From the NCBI RefSeq assembly GCF_018860545.1, contig NZ_JAHKPN010000052.1, positions 186,001-250,000 on the forward strand: 64,000 nucleotides of DNA. The letters run 5' to 3'. Both the position numbers and the translations under genes were made by a program. Position 1 is the first letter of the stretch. Each line of letters begins with the position of its first letter. This DNA comes from Winogradskyella psychrotolerans. GTDB taxonomy: Bacteria; Bacteroidota; Bacteroidia; Flavobacteriales; Flavobacteriaceae. This document shows positions 39,440 to 48,098 of the stretch, one piece after another. The notes beneath the pieces were generated by a model. It was not told the origin of the DNA and searched no databases. It worked only from the letters and a program-made list of their open reading frames with translations.

Positions 39440-40990
39440 TTACTTTTTTTGATTTTCTTCTTGTGGCTGCTCTGGTTGTTTGAACAAATCGATATAAGCC
39501 TCACCAATCGTTTCAATAATATGACTGGCAATTAAGCTTTGATATCCATAATCTTCCAAGGAAATATCAGCAGATTTACCATGTAAATAGACTCCAAAAA
39601 TAGTTGCTGCTAAAGGTGCATAACCTTGAGCTATTAATCCCGAAATCATTCCAGTTAACACATCGCCACTTCCTGCCGTTGCCATACCTGGATTTCCTGT
39701 GGTATTTATATATAGCTTATTTTTATTCACGGTAGTTGAATGTGCGCCTTTTATTAAAACAATGACATTATACATTTGAGAAAATGCTTTTACCTTTTCT
39801 AATTTTTCAAAATCATCGGACCACTTCCCTATTAAACGTTCTAATTCTTTTGGGTGCGGTGTTAATACGGTTTGCTCAGGCAACAATTTTAAAAGGGCTT
39901 TCTTTTTTGACAAAATATTTAAGCCGTCTGCATCAATAACTAAAGGCACTTTATTTTTCTTTAAAAAAACTTCTAAAGCTTTTACGGTTTCATCAGATGT
40001 ACCGAGTCCTACTCCTACACCAATCACAGTTGGTTGTATATCAAAATTAACACTAGAAATATGTGTATCACTCTCATCTGTAATCACCATAACTTCTGGT
40101 ACTGCAGTTTGCAAACTATGATATCCACATTTAGGAATATAAGCTGTAACCAATCCTGCTCCAGCTCCTAAAGCGGCTCTACTTGACAAATTAACAGATC
40201 CAATTTTTCCATAGCTTCCACCTAAAATCATCACATGGCCATAGTCGCCTTTATGCCCAAATTTTTGTCGTGGTTTATACAATGGCAATACTTCATGTTT
40301 AGAAATCAATTCAACTTCTGTTTCGGTTTGCATCAAATAATCACGATCAATCCCTATATCTAAAACTTCCCATTGTACCGTATATTTTGCTGTTTCCGGT
40401 AAAAAGAACACCAATTTTGGAGATTGAAAACTCAACGTATACCCTGCATGCACCACAGCATCTTCATCTTCTACTGTTTTATCTGAATATAATCCGGATG
40501 GCATATCTATAGACAAGGTAAATGCTTTAGACGCTTTAAATTTTTGAAATAAGGCTTTTACCCAATCATTTGGAGGTCTATTTAAGCCAATACCAAAAAT
40601 AGCATCAACTATAATATCATCAACACCAATTTCTATTTCAGTAAAATCTTCTTTACAGCTCAACATCGTTGGCCATTTTTTACTCACATTTTTAATACGA
40701 TCATAGTTGATTAAAAAATCTTTTGAGCGTTTATCACTACAATTCACAATATAAGTTACCACATTATAGCCATGTGTAATTAAATGCCTTGCTAAAACAA
40801 GTCCATCACCACCATTATTACCAATACCACAAAACACATGAATTGGGACTTGCGCTCCTTGCATGCGTGTATGCATCCAGTTAAAAATCTGAATTCCTGC
40901 ACGTTCCATTAAATCTGTAGAGGAAATATTTTGGCGTTCTGTGGTTAACTTATCGCCTTCGTAAATTTGTTCTTTTGAAAATAATTTCAT
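39440..40990 (-). CDS. nnrDE: bifunctional NAD(P)H-hydrate epimerase / ADP-dependent NAD(P)H-hydrate dehydratase
   Basis: 516 residues. The N-terminal domain (about 1-215) is the YjeF epimerase: TDLMERAGIQIFNWM, GIGNNGGDGLVLARHL and DAIFGIGLNRPP. The C-terminal domain (about 225-500) is the dehydratase of ribokinase-like fold: GHKGDYGHVMILGGSYGKIG, PLVIDADGLNIL, TVLTPHPKELERLIG and AGSGDVLTGMISGLIAQG. The fused form is usual. It repairs damaged NADH and NADPH hydrates. The tail ending QPEQPQEENQKK is low complexity. It is divergent from the thr operon across a 385-bp gap. Confidence 0.95.
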   Translation of the reverse strand: MKLFSKEQIYEGDKLTTERQNISSTDLMERAGIQIFNWMHTRMQGAQVPIHVFCGIGNNGGDGLVLARHLITHGYNVVTYIVNCSDKRSKDFLINYDRIKNVSKKWPTMLSCKEDFTEIEIGVDDIIVDAIFGIGLNRPPNDWVKALFQKFKASKAFTLSIDMPSGLYSDKTVEDEDAVVHAGYTLSFQSPKLVFFLPETAKYTVQWEVLDIGIDRDYLMQTETEVELISKHEVLPLYKPRQKFGHKGDYGHVMILGGSYGKIGSVNLSSRAALGAGAGLVTAYIPKCGYHSLQTAVPEVMVITDESDTHISSVNFDIQPTVIGVGVGLGTSDETVKALEVFLKKNKVPLVIDADGLNILSKKKALLKLLPEQTVLTPHPKELERLIGKWSDDFEKLEKVKAFSQMYNVIVLIKGAHSTTVNKNKLYINTTGNPGMATAGSGDVLTGMISGLIAQGYAPLAATIFGVYLHGKSADISLEDYGYQSLIASHIIETIGEAYIDLFKQPEQPQEENQKK

Positions 40991-41173
40991 GTAATACTAT
41001 CTATTGTTTATCATAGAGATTTGGCACGCTTATAATATGATATTCCACTCGTCTGGAATATTTTAATAAGAATGTCTATCCTATTGCGTTAAAAGCTTTT
41101 GTAAATAACAAGATTTGTTTCATTTTTAATAATTAGAAGCTGTATTTTTAACAAATCCTTAAAAAGAAACGAA

Positions 41174-41207
41174 TTGTTTTTTTATTGTTATAAAAATAAT
41201 ACATTTG
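41174..41207 (+). promoter_or_regulatory. promoter of the thr leader and operon
   Basis: TACATTTG (41200-41207) is an exact match to the flavobacterial -7 consensus TAnnTTTG. A TTG at 41174-41176 sits 23 bp upstream, within the usual 17-23 bp for the -33 element. Transcription would begin at about 41212, almost at the ATG of the leader ORF (41215), giving a nearly leaderless first reading frame. Confidence 0.65.
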
Positions 41208-41214
41208 AAATGTA

Positions 41215-41316
41215 ATGAAGAAAAAAATTAACATATCAACAATTTCTATTTCACAGTCTATGTGTATGTCTATGTTTTTTATTTCAACGATTATTACCCT
41301 TTGGGGTAATTTATAA
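41215..41316 (+). CDS. candidate thr operon leader peptide, 33 aa
   Basis: A complete ORF, ATG at 41215 to TAA at 41314-41316, in the 385-bp gap before thrA. After an MKKK start it contains ISTISIS (residues 7-13), MCMSM (16-20) and ISTIIT (23-28). In total 7 Ile, 6 Ser, 4 Met including the start and 3 Thr make 20 of 33 residues, while AT-rich codons for Tyr and Asn are nearly absent. Thr, Ile and Met are the end products that branch from the ThrA reactions, as expected for a leader whose translation reports their supply. The promoter lies directly upstream and hairpins follow. The outer gap (40991-41170) shows nothing else. Not proven to be translated. Confidence 0.6.
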   Translation: MKKKINISTISISQSMCMSMFFISTIITLWGNL

Positions 41317-41360
41317 TATGCTCTCCGTCCCTTATTGTCTATACAGACATTTTATTCTCT
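41293..41360 (+). promoter_or_regulatory. candidate attenuator hairpins between leader ORF and thrA
   Basis: Hairpin 1 pairs ATTACCC (41293-41299) with GGGTAAT (41304-41310) over the last leader codons. Hairpin 2 pairs TGTCT (41336-41340) with AGACA (41345-41349) and is followed by TTTTATTCTCTT, a weak terminator-like arrangement. The 3' arm AGACAT (41345-41350) can alternatively pair with ATGTCT (41266-41271), the Met-Ser codons of the leader, so two exclusive folds are possible. The stems are short. Confidence 0.4.
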
Positions 41361-41375
41361 TAAAATATATTTAAT

Positions 41376-43850
41376 ATGAAAGTTCTCAAATTTGGAGGAA
41401 CATCAGTAGGTTCAGCCGAAAACATAAATAAAGTTATATCAATTTTAGACCAACAATCTAAAACTACTAATATTGCTGTTGTAGTATCTGCTGTTGGTGG
41501 TATTACAGATAAATTATTAGACGCAGGAAACTTAGCTTGCGATAAAAATTTAGACTATAAAGAAAGATATGATACCATATGGTCTATACATAATTCTGTT
41601 ATTGAAGGTTTATTTTTAAATCCGGATAACGATAAATCATTACAAAAACAGCAGGATGATTTATATGATTTAATGACCGAAAAATTAGGTGATCTTAAAA
41701 ATCTCTTAGATGGTATTTATCTCATCAATGAATTGTCTCCAAAAACAAAAGATAAATTATTAAGTTTCGGTGAAAAACTATCCTCAACTATAATTTATCA
41801 TACTTTAAAATCTAGAGCCATAGATGCGGCTTTAAAAAATTCGCAAGAATTGATTGTTACAGATTCAAACTTTAATAATGCTATTGTAAATTTTGATATT
41901 ACAAACGGTAATATCCAATCGTTTTTTAATTCAAATGAAAACGCTATTGTATTGTTACCTGGATTTGTTTCAAAATCTATCAATAACGAAATTACAACGC
42001 TTGGCCGTGGTGGTTCCGATTACACGGCTGCCATTATCGCAGCAGCCATGGATGCTAATGAATTACAAATATGGACAGACGTAAGCGGTATGTTTACAAC
42101 CAACCCAAAATTAGTAAAGCAAGCCTCTCCTATTGTAGAATTATCCTATCAAGAAGCTGTTGAATTATCGCATTTTGGTGCCAAAGTTTTGTATCCACCA
42201 ACGGTAATGCCAGTACTTAAAAAGAAAATTCCTATCGTGATTAAAAACACATTAGATCCAGATGCTGTTGGTACCACAATTAGTCAGAATGTAACGCTAA
42301 ATGAAAATTCTCCTGTAAAAGGCATCAGTAATATTGATAACATCGCGTTACTTACCTTACAAGGTAACGGTATGGTAGGTGTTCCTGGATTTAGTAAGCG
42401 TTTATTTGAAACGCTTGCTCAAGAGAAAATCAATATTATTTTAATCACGCAATCATCCTCTGAGCATACCATTTGTTTCGGTATTTCAGATCTTGATGCA
42501 CAACGTGCTAAGACCGTGATTGATACCGTATTTGAATATGAAATTGCCCTTCAAAAAATTGATCCTATTGTTGTAGAAACTGATTTATCTATCATCGCAG
42601 TCATTGGTGATAAAATGAAAAATCATCAAGGTATTAGCGGTAAAATGTTTAGTACGCTTGGAAAAAACAACGTAAATATTAGAGCTATTGCACAAGGTGC
42701 TTCGGAACGTAATATTTCCGCTGTGATTCATAAAAACGATGTAAAAAAAGCATTAAATAGTTTACATGAGCAGTTTTTTGAAATTAAAACCAAACAAATT
42801 AATTTATTTATTACAGGAGTTGGTAATGTTGGAGAACGTCTTATTGAGCAAATCAAGCAACAAAAAACGTATTTAAAAGAGAACTTCAAAATCAACTTAA
42901 GAATTGCTGGTTTATCCAATTCTAGAACCATGGTTGTTAATGATGAAGGTATTAACTTAAAACACTGGAAACAAGAATTAGAAAATGGAGAAAAGTCAAG
43001 TTTAGATGGCTTTTTTGAACATGCTAAAAGCTTAAATTTAAGGAATTCTGTGTTTGTAGATATTACAGCTAACGAAGCCGTTTCTAATATTTATGGCAAA
43101 TATTTGAAACAAAGTATTTCTGTGGTTGCTTGTAATAAAATTGCGTGTTCTGGAAATATTGAATATTACAATGAATTAAAAGTTTTATCGCGACAATACA
43201 ATGCATCATTTTTATTTGAAACTAATGTAGGAGCAGGTTTACCTGTATTAGATACGCTTAGTAATTTAATAACTTCTGGAGATAAAGTGAATACGATACA
43301 AGCCGTTTTATCAGGAAGTCTAAACTTTATTTTTAATAATTTTAATGCGGAAACGACGTTTCATGATATTGTAAAACAAGCGCAAGAAGAAGGGTATACA
43401 GAACCTGACCCTAGAATTGATTTAAGTGGAATAGACGTGGCTAGAAAAGTATTAATTTTAGCGAGAGAAAGTGGTCATGCTATTGAATTGTCACAACTTG
43501 AAAGTGATAATTTCTTAACTGATAATGCTTCTAACTCTGATAGTGTAGATGATTTTTTCAAAACATTGATTGAAGATGAAGCCTACTATCAAGGGCTTTT
43601 CAAATCTGCGCAAGACAATAATTGTCAGCTAAAATTTGTCGCTGAATTTAACGATGGCAAAGCTAAAGTTGGACTTCAGGAAATACCAGAAGGGCATCCA
43701 TTTTATAATCTAAAAGGAAAAGACAATATCGTTATGTTTTATACACAACGTTACCCTGAACAACCACTAATCATTAAAGGTGCTGGTGCTGGTGCAGATG
43801 TTACAGCTTCTGGGTTATTTGCAGATATCATAAGAATCGCTAATAATTAG
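41376..43850 (+). CDS. thrA: bifunctional aspartokinase / homoserine dehydrogenase I
   Basis: 824 residues (E. coli ThrA 820). The N-terminal kinase domain starts with VLKFGGTSVGSAENI and holds TTLGRGGSDYTAAIIAAAM. Two ACT-type regulatory segments occupy about 310-460 (LLTLQGNGMVGVPGFSKRLF; AVIGDKMKNHQGISGKMFS). The homoserine dehydrogenase part (about 465-824) opens with the nucleotide-binding FITGVGNVGERLIEQI and has EPDPRIDLSGIDVARK. It catalyses the first and third steps from aspartate to threonine and methionine. The start gap to thrB is 2 bp. Threonine feedback through the ACT segments is known for the family. Confidence 0.96.
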   Translation: MKVLKFGGTSVGSAENINKVISILDQQSKTTNIAVVVSAVGGITDKLLDAGNLACDKNLDYKERYDTIWSIHNSVIEGLFLNPDNDKSLQKQQDDLYDLMTEKLGDLKNLLDGIYLINELSPKTKDKLLSFGEKLSSTIIYHTLKSRAIDAALKNSQELIVTDSNFNNAIVNFDITNGNIQSFFNSNENAIVLLPGFVSKSINNEITTLGRGGSDYTAAIIAAAMDANELQIWTDVSGMFTTNPKLVKQASPIVELSYQEAVELSHFGAKVLYPPTVMPVLKKKIPIVIKNTLDPDAVGTTISQNVTLNENSPVKGISNIDNIALLTLQGNGMVGVPGFSKRLFETLAQEKINIILITQSSSEHTICFGISDLDAQRAKTVIDTVFEYEIALQKIDPIVVETDLSIIAVIGDKMKNHQGISGKMFSTLGKNNVNIRAIAQGASERNISAVIHKNDVKKALNSLHEQFFEIKTKQINLFITGVGNVGERLIEQIKQQKTYLKENFKINLRIAGLSNSRTMVVNDEGINLKHWKQELENGEKSSLDGFFEHAKSLNLRNSVFVDITANEAVSNIYGKYLKQSISVVACNKIACSGNIEYYNELKVLSRQYNASFLFETNVGAGLPVLDTLSNLITSGDKVNTIQAVLSGSLNFIFNNFNAETTFHDIVKQAQEEGYTEPDPRIDLSGIDVARKVLILARESGHAIELSQLESDNFLTDNASNSDSVDDFFKTLIEDEAYYQGLFKSAQDNNCQLKFVAEFNDGKAKVGLQEIPEGHPFYNLKGKDNIVMFYTQRYPEQPLIIKGAGAGADVTASGLFADIIRIANN

Positions 43851-43852
43851 AT

Positions 43853-44776
43853 ATGAGTAACGAAATCAAAATATTTTCACCTGCAACGGTAGCTAATGTG
43901 GCTTGTGGATTTGACGTTCTAGGTTTTTGTTTAGATACTATTGGTGACGACATGGTTATCAGAAAAACAGAAGAAAAAGGTATAAAAATCACGAAAATTG
44001 AAGGTTACGATCTACCGTTTGAAGCTGAAAATAATGTGGCTGGCGTTTCGGCTTTAGCGATGTATAACGCTTTAAAACCCGATTGTGGTTTTGAAATAGA
44101 AATATATAAAAAGATTAAACCAGGAAGTGGAATTGGTAGCAGTTCTGCAAGTGCAGCAGGAAGTGTATTTGGAATGAACGCTTTATTAGGTTACCCGTTA
44201 AATAAAACAGAATTAACCAATTTTGCCATGAAAGGTGAAGCTTTAGCCAGTAAATGCGAACATGCCGATAATTTAGCGCCAGCTATTTTTGGTGGATTTA
44301 CATTAGTTAAAAGCGCCAGTCCATTGCAAATTTTAGAGTTACCTACTCCACCCGATTTATTTGCAACCCTAATTCACCCACAGATTGAAATTAAAACGTC
44401 TGAATCTAGAGCGATTTTACCAAAAGAAATTCCTTTGAGTAATGCTATTGCCCAATGGGCAAATGTTGGCAGTTTGGTGCATGCTTTACATACATCGGAT
44501 TACGATCTAATTAAAGATGCCTTGCACGATGTGGTGATTGAACCCTATAGAAAGCAACTAATTCCACATTTTGATGCCGTTAAAACTGCAGCATTACAAG
44601 CGGGAGCTTTGGGTTGTGCTATTTCGGGTTCTGGACCTTCAATTTTTATGTTGAGTAAAAGTGAAGAGACAGCTAAAGATGTTGAAAAAGCCATACGAAA
44701 CGTATACGCAACATCAGATATACAATTTGAAACTTATGTTTCTAAAATTAATGTTGAAGGGATTCGGGTTTTGTAA
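43853..44776 (+). CDS. thrB: homoserine kinase
   Basis: 307 residues, GHMP kinase family. The start FSPATVANVACGFDVLGFCLD is typical of ThrB; the ATP loop is PGSGIGSSSASAAGSVFG at about residue 89; the C-terminal motif ALGCAISGSGPSIFML is also diagnostic. It phosphorylates homoserine for threonine synthase. It starts 2 bp after the thrA stop, so the two are translated from one message. A 132-bp gap with a degenerate repeat separates it from thrC. Confidence 0.96.
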   Translation: MSNEIKIFSPATVANVACGFDVLGFCLDTIGDDMVIRKTEEKGIKITKIEGYDLPFEAENNVAGVSALAMYNALKPDCGFEIEIYKKIKPGSGIGSSSASAAGSVFGMNALLGYPLNKTELTNFAMKGEALASKCEHADNLAPAIFGGFTLVKSASPLQILELPTPPDLFATLIHPQIEIKTSESRAILPKEIPLSNAIAQWANVGSLVHALHTSDYDLIKDALHDVVIEPYRKQLIPHFDAVKTAALQAGALGCAISGSGPSIFMLSKSEETAKDVEKAIRNVYATSDIQFETYVSKINVEGIRVL

Positions 44777-44812
44777 TAAAAAATGACAGAAGACTTAAGC
44801 ATAAAATTATAA

Positions 44813-44853
44813 CACAAAGCTTCACAGAGAAGGCACGAAGATTCACAAAGAAT
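44813..44853 (+). repeat. degenerate CAC(A/G)(A/G)AG tandem repeat between thrB and thrC
   Basis: Four consecutive units: CACAAAGCTT, CACAGAGAAGG, CACGAAGATT and CACAAAGAAT, each 10-11 bp. Similar CACRAAG-type degenerate arrays are scattered in intergenic regions of many Bacteroidota and other bacteria. No role is known to me. It interrupts an otherwise compact thr operon. Confidence 0.6.
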
Positions 44854-44908
44854 TTTCGCTAAACAGTCAACTTAATAGAAGCGTACAATAATTTAGAATA
44901 AAAATATC

Positions 44909-46198
44909 ATGAACTACTATTCTCTAAATAGAAAAGCACCAAACACAACCTTCGCTGACGCGGTAGTCAGAGGACTCGCGCCTGATAAAGGTTTATATTT
45001 TCCAGAATCTATAACACCATTAGATCCTTCATTTTTTGAAATCATTGAAGATAAATCAAATGCTGAAATTGCGTTTGAAGCTATTAAACAATTCATCCTT
45101 CCTGAAATTCCAGAAGACGTTTTAAAAACGATTGTTGAAGATACACTAAACTTCGATTTTCCCGTAGTTGAAATCAATGAAAATATTTCTACCTTAGAGT
45201 TATTTCATGGTCCAACCATGGCATTTAAAGATGTTGGTGCGCGCTTTATGGCAAGATGTTTAGGCTATTTCAACAAAACAAATACCAACGACGTTACTGT
45301 TTTAGTAGCTACATCAGGAGATACCGGTGGAGCCGTTGCGAACGGTTTCTTAGGTGTTAAAGGTGTTAATGTCGTCATCCTTTATCCTAGTGGAAAAGTG
45401 AGCGATATTCAAGAAAAGCAGCTAACCACGCTTGGTCAAAACATTACAGCATTAGAAGTCGATGGTGTATTTGACGATTGTCAAGATATGGTAAAACAAG
45501 CCTTTATGGATAGAGAATTGACAGATCACATGCAACTCACTTCTGCCAATTCTATAAACATAGCACGTTGGTTGCCACAACTCTTCTACTTTATGTTTAC
45601 GTATAAGCAATTAAAATCTAAACATAAAGATATAGCATTCTCAGTACCAAGTGGAAATTTTGGTAATATCTGTGCAGGTATGGTTGCTCAAAAATTAGGC
45701 TTACCTATTAAGCATTTTATTGCAGCAAACAATGCGAATGATACGGTTGTGAATTATATGATGTCTCAAACATATAATCCGAAACCATCTGTTCAGACGA
45801 TTAGTAATGCCATGGATGTTGGTAATCCGAGTAATTTTATAAGAATTCAAGAATTACACAATAATGATTTTGATACTTTAAAAGCTAATTTATCGTCTTA
45901 CAGTTATGCTGATGACGCTACTAAAACTGCACTTTTAGAATTATATAATGACTTTAATTACATTGCAGATCCTCATGGAGCAGTTGGGTATTTAGGTGCT
46001 AAAGATTATCTAAAAAACAACGATGCACACGTGGTGTTTTTAGAAACTGCGCATCCTACAAAGTTTTTAGATGTAGTTGAGGAGGTTATTAAACAAAATG
46101 TAGACTTACCTCCTCAAATTGAATCTGTAATGGATAAGGAAAAAGTGTCTATTAAAGTTAGTTCTTATGAGGATTTAAAATCGTTTTTGTTGAAGTAA
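44909..46198 (+). CDS. thrC: threonine synthase
   Basis: 429 residues, the E. coli-type length. N terminus MNYYSLNRKAPNTTFADAV; the pyridoxal-phosphate lysine lies in FHGPTMAFKDVGARFM; phosphate and substrate blocks include ATSGDTGGAVANGFLG and the late SVPSGNFGNICAG. It converts O-phosphohomoserine to threonine. Third gene of the operon, though 132 bp separate it from thrB. A DUF4328-type membrane protein gene follows after 19 bp. Confidence 0.96.
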   Translation: MNYYSLNRKAPNTTFADAVVRGLAPDKGLYFPESITPLDPSFFEIIEDKSNAEIAFEAIKQFILPEIPEDVLKTIVEDTLNFDFPVVEINENISTLELFHGPTMAFKDVGARFMARCLGYFNKTNTNDVTVLVATSGDTGGAVANGFLGVKGVNVVILYPSGKVSDIQEKQLTTLGQNITALEVDGVFDDCQDMVKQAFMDRELTDHMQLTSANSINIARWLPQLFYFMFTYKQLKSKHKDIAFSVPSGNFGNICAGMVAQKLGLPIKHFIAANNANDTVVNYMMSQTYNPKPSVQTISNAMDVGNPSNFIRIQELHNNDFDTLKANLSSYSYADDATKTALLELYNDFNYIADPHGAVGYLGAKDYLKNNDAHVVFLETAHPTKFLDVVEEVIKQNVDLPPQIESVMDKEKVSIKVSSYEDLKSFLLK

Positions 46199-46217
46199 CA
46201 GTAGAAAAATGTAAACC

Positions 46218-47042
46218 ATGACAGAAGAACAACTTGAAGATTGTGAAAAATGCCTTAATAGAAAAAGAGGTCGCATTGACCTTGAAGCTATTTGTAACAT
46301 TAAAGGAAAAACTTTAGACTTCGAAGGCAACTGTCGCGATTTTCAACATGATAATTCTGTCGTTTCAGGAAAAGAGAATAAAATTAATGCCATAAAACCC
46401 AACTTAAAAAGAGCAAAGCTTGCCAAAATATTTATTTGGGCCGTAATGGCATTAGATATACTTTCTATTGTCTCGTCTTATTTACAGTACAATTTACTAT
46501 TAGACTTTCAAAATAACGAATTTATATCAGACGAAATGCTCGAATCAAATGACTTGAGAGAACAGTTAGTCGCTTATTTATATCTCGTTGTTTTTATTAT
46601 ATCTGCAGTCACTTTTATACAATGGTTTAGAAGAGCTTATTATAATTTAAACATAAGAGCCAACTGTGACCACTCAGAAGGATGGGCCGCTGGTAGTTGG
46701 TTTGTTCCTATAATTTCATTGTACCGTCCATATCAAATCATGAAAGAAATGGCGACCAAATCAACACAGCTAATTAATTTAAAAACCTCTCAGCAAAACA
46801 TCGTTAAAACTTCTACAATTGGAATATGGTGGACACTATGGATTATATCAAACTATATTGGGAGCTTTCTTTTTAAAAGTGCCTTTAAACAAGAGACCAT
46901 TGAAAACTATATTAACGCTACTCTAGGTGATATTGTTTTATCTCTAATAGGTATACCTTTAGCAATTGTTACCGTTTCAATGATAACATCTTATTCTAAA
47001 AAAGAAGAAGAACTTACGAAATTAGAAAAACTAAAAAATTAG
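46218..47042 (+). CDS. DUF4328-like membrane protein
   Basis: 274 residues. The N-terminal 45 residues have six Cys (CEKCLNRKRG..., ICNIKG, NCRDF), possibly a small metal-binding or cytosolic segment. A DUF4328-like membrane region follows: helices near KIFIWAVMALDILSIVSSYL and YLYLVVFIISAVTFIQWFRRAYYN, then HSEGWAAGSWFVPIISLYRPYQIMKEM, the best family marker, and two more helices. No function is known for the family. It follows thrC closely and may be transcribed with it, without an evident link to threonine. Confidence 0.75.
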   Translation: MTEEQLEDCEKCLNRKRGRIDLEAICNIKGKTLDFEGNCRDFQHDNSVVSGKENKINAIKPNLKRAKLAKIFIWAVMALDILSIVSSYLQYNLLLDFQNNEFISDEMLESNDLREQLVAYLYLVVFIISAVTFIQWFRRAYYNLNIRANCDHSEGWAAGSWFVPIISLYRPYQIMKEMATKSTQLINLKTSQQNIVKTSTIGIWWTLWIISNYIGSFLFKSAFKQETIENYINATLGDIVLSLIGIPLAIVTVSMITSYSKKEEELTKLEKLKN

Positions 47043-47127
47043 TCATATTGAATAGAGATTCTTTAATTTTCGAACTGTACTTTTTTAGAAATTAGTTCAG
47101 TATTTTTATGGAAATTAGAATAAAACA

Positions 47128-47478
47128 ATGCCTAAAACCTTATACACCATATACGTTATAGAACTATCTAAACGCGTCTATACCGAAAACGCTAAGTTTA
47201 GAAATGCCAATCCGCAATTTAATGGTGTTTTAGAATGCTTATATGTCGGCATGACGACCAAAACTCCCAAAGAACGTTTTCTTCAGCATAAAACAGGACA
47301 TCAGAACAAAAGAGGTCATAAAATCTCATCCAATATCGTTGAGAAATATGGTACCTACTTACGCCCTAGCCTATTCAATCATATTGATCCATTTTTCACT
47401 AGAGCTGAAGCTTTAAAGGCGGAAGAACAGATTGCTTTAGAATTACGCCGTGAAGGGTATGCCGTTTGGTTTAATTAG
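47128..47478 (+). CDS. small GIY-YIG-like protein
   Basis: 116 residues. The start LYTIYVIEL and the later CLYVGMTTKTPKERFLQHKTG match the GIY...YVG core and conserved Arg helix of GIY-YIG endonuclease domains; ALKAEEQIALELRREGYAVW supplies the late conserved Glu. Small stand-alone GIY-YIG proteins are widespread and mostly uncharacterised. A nuclease role is a family inference only. It has an 85-bp gap upstream and is not clearly part of an operon. Confidence 0.72.
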   Translation: MPKTLYTIYVIELSKRVYTENAKFRNANPQFNGVLECLYVGMTTKTPKERFLQHKTGHQNKRGHKISSNIVEKYGTYLRPSLFNHIDPFFTRAEALKAEEQIALELRREGYAVWFN

Positions 47479-47549
47479 AAAAAAATTAAAGTCTAATTAA
47501 ACCTTTAGTGCAGCCTTAAGTCTAACCATAACTAACACAACCCATTATT

Positions 47550-48092
47550 TTGAACACTAACACACTAAATCACCTAAAATCAACAGTGTACATCATTCTT
47601 GCGCTCATAACTTTTACCAGCTGCAATGATACAAACACAGAGAAAACCACTACCTCAGAGGTAAAGGAGAATGTGAATCAAGACATTCCTGTGTACGATT
47701 TTAATGAATTTGAACCTCTTATTTATACGGACTCAGATACAACCTATCTCATTAATTTTTGGGCAATGTGGTGCGCACCTTGCGTAAAAGAGTTGCCATA
47801 CATTGAAGCATTCGCAGAAAAACACCCAAATGTTGAAGTTATTTTGGTGAGCTTAGATTTCCCAAAAGATATGGAGACAAAACTTAAACCTTTCTTAAAG
47901 AAAAAAAACATCAACCAAAAAGTTGTATTATTGGATGATCCAGATTCTAATTCATGGATAGATAAAATAGATCCTAATTGGTCTGGTGCAATTCCATTTA
48001 CCATTATGTTCAACAAAAATGAGCGTTTATTTTACGAGCGATCTTTTGAAAGCTTAGAAGACTTAGAAAACCAAATAAAAAAACTTAATTAA
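47550..48092 (+). CDS. TlpA-like thioredoxin lipoprotein (TTG start)
   Basis: 180 residues from a TTG at 47550; there is no in-frame ATG between the upstream stop (47529) and the signal peptide, so TTG is the most likely start, with a GTG 12 codons on as an alternative. Lipoprotein signal ends in ALITFTSC-ND. The redox site is W-C75-A-P-C78 in NFWAMWCAPCVKELPYIEAF, with a cis-Pro loop GAIPFTIMFNK. It probably works in periplasmic thiol-disulfide exchange. A second thioredoxin-fold lipoprotein gene starts 6 bp downstream, so the two are co-transcribed. Confidence 0.85.
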   Translation: MNTNTLNHLKSTVYIILALITFTSCNDTNTEKTTTSEVKENVNQDIPVYDFNEFEPLIYTDSDTTYLINFWAMWCAPCVKELPYIEAFAEKHPNVEVILVSLDFPKDMETKLKPFLKKKNINQKVVLLDDPDSNSWIDKIDPNWSGAIPFTIMFNKNERLFYERSFESLEDLENQIKKLN

Positions 48093-48098
48093 AAAACC

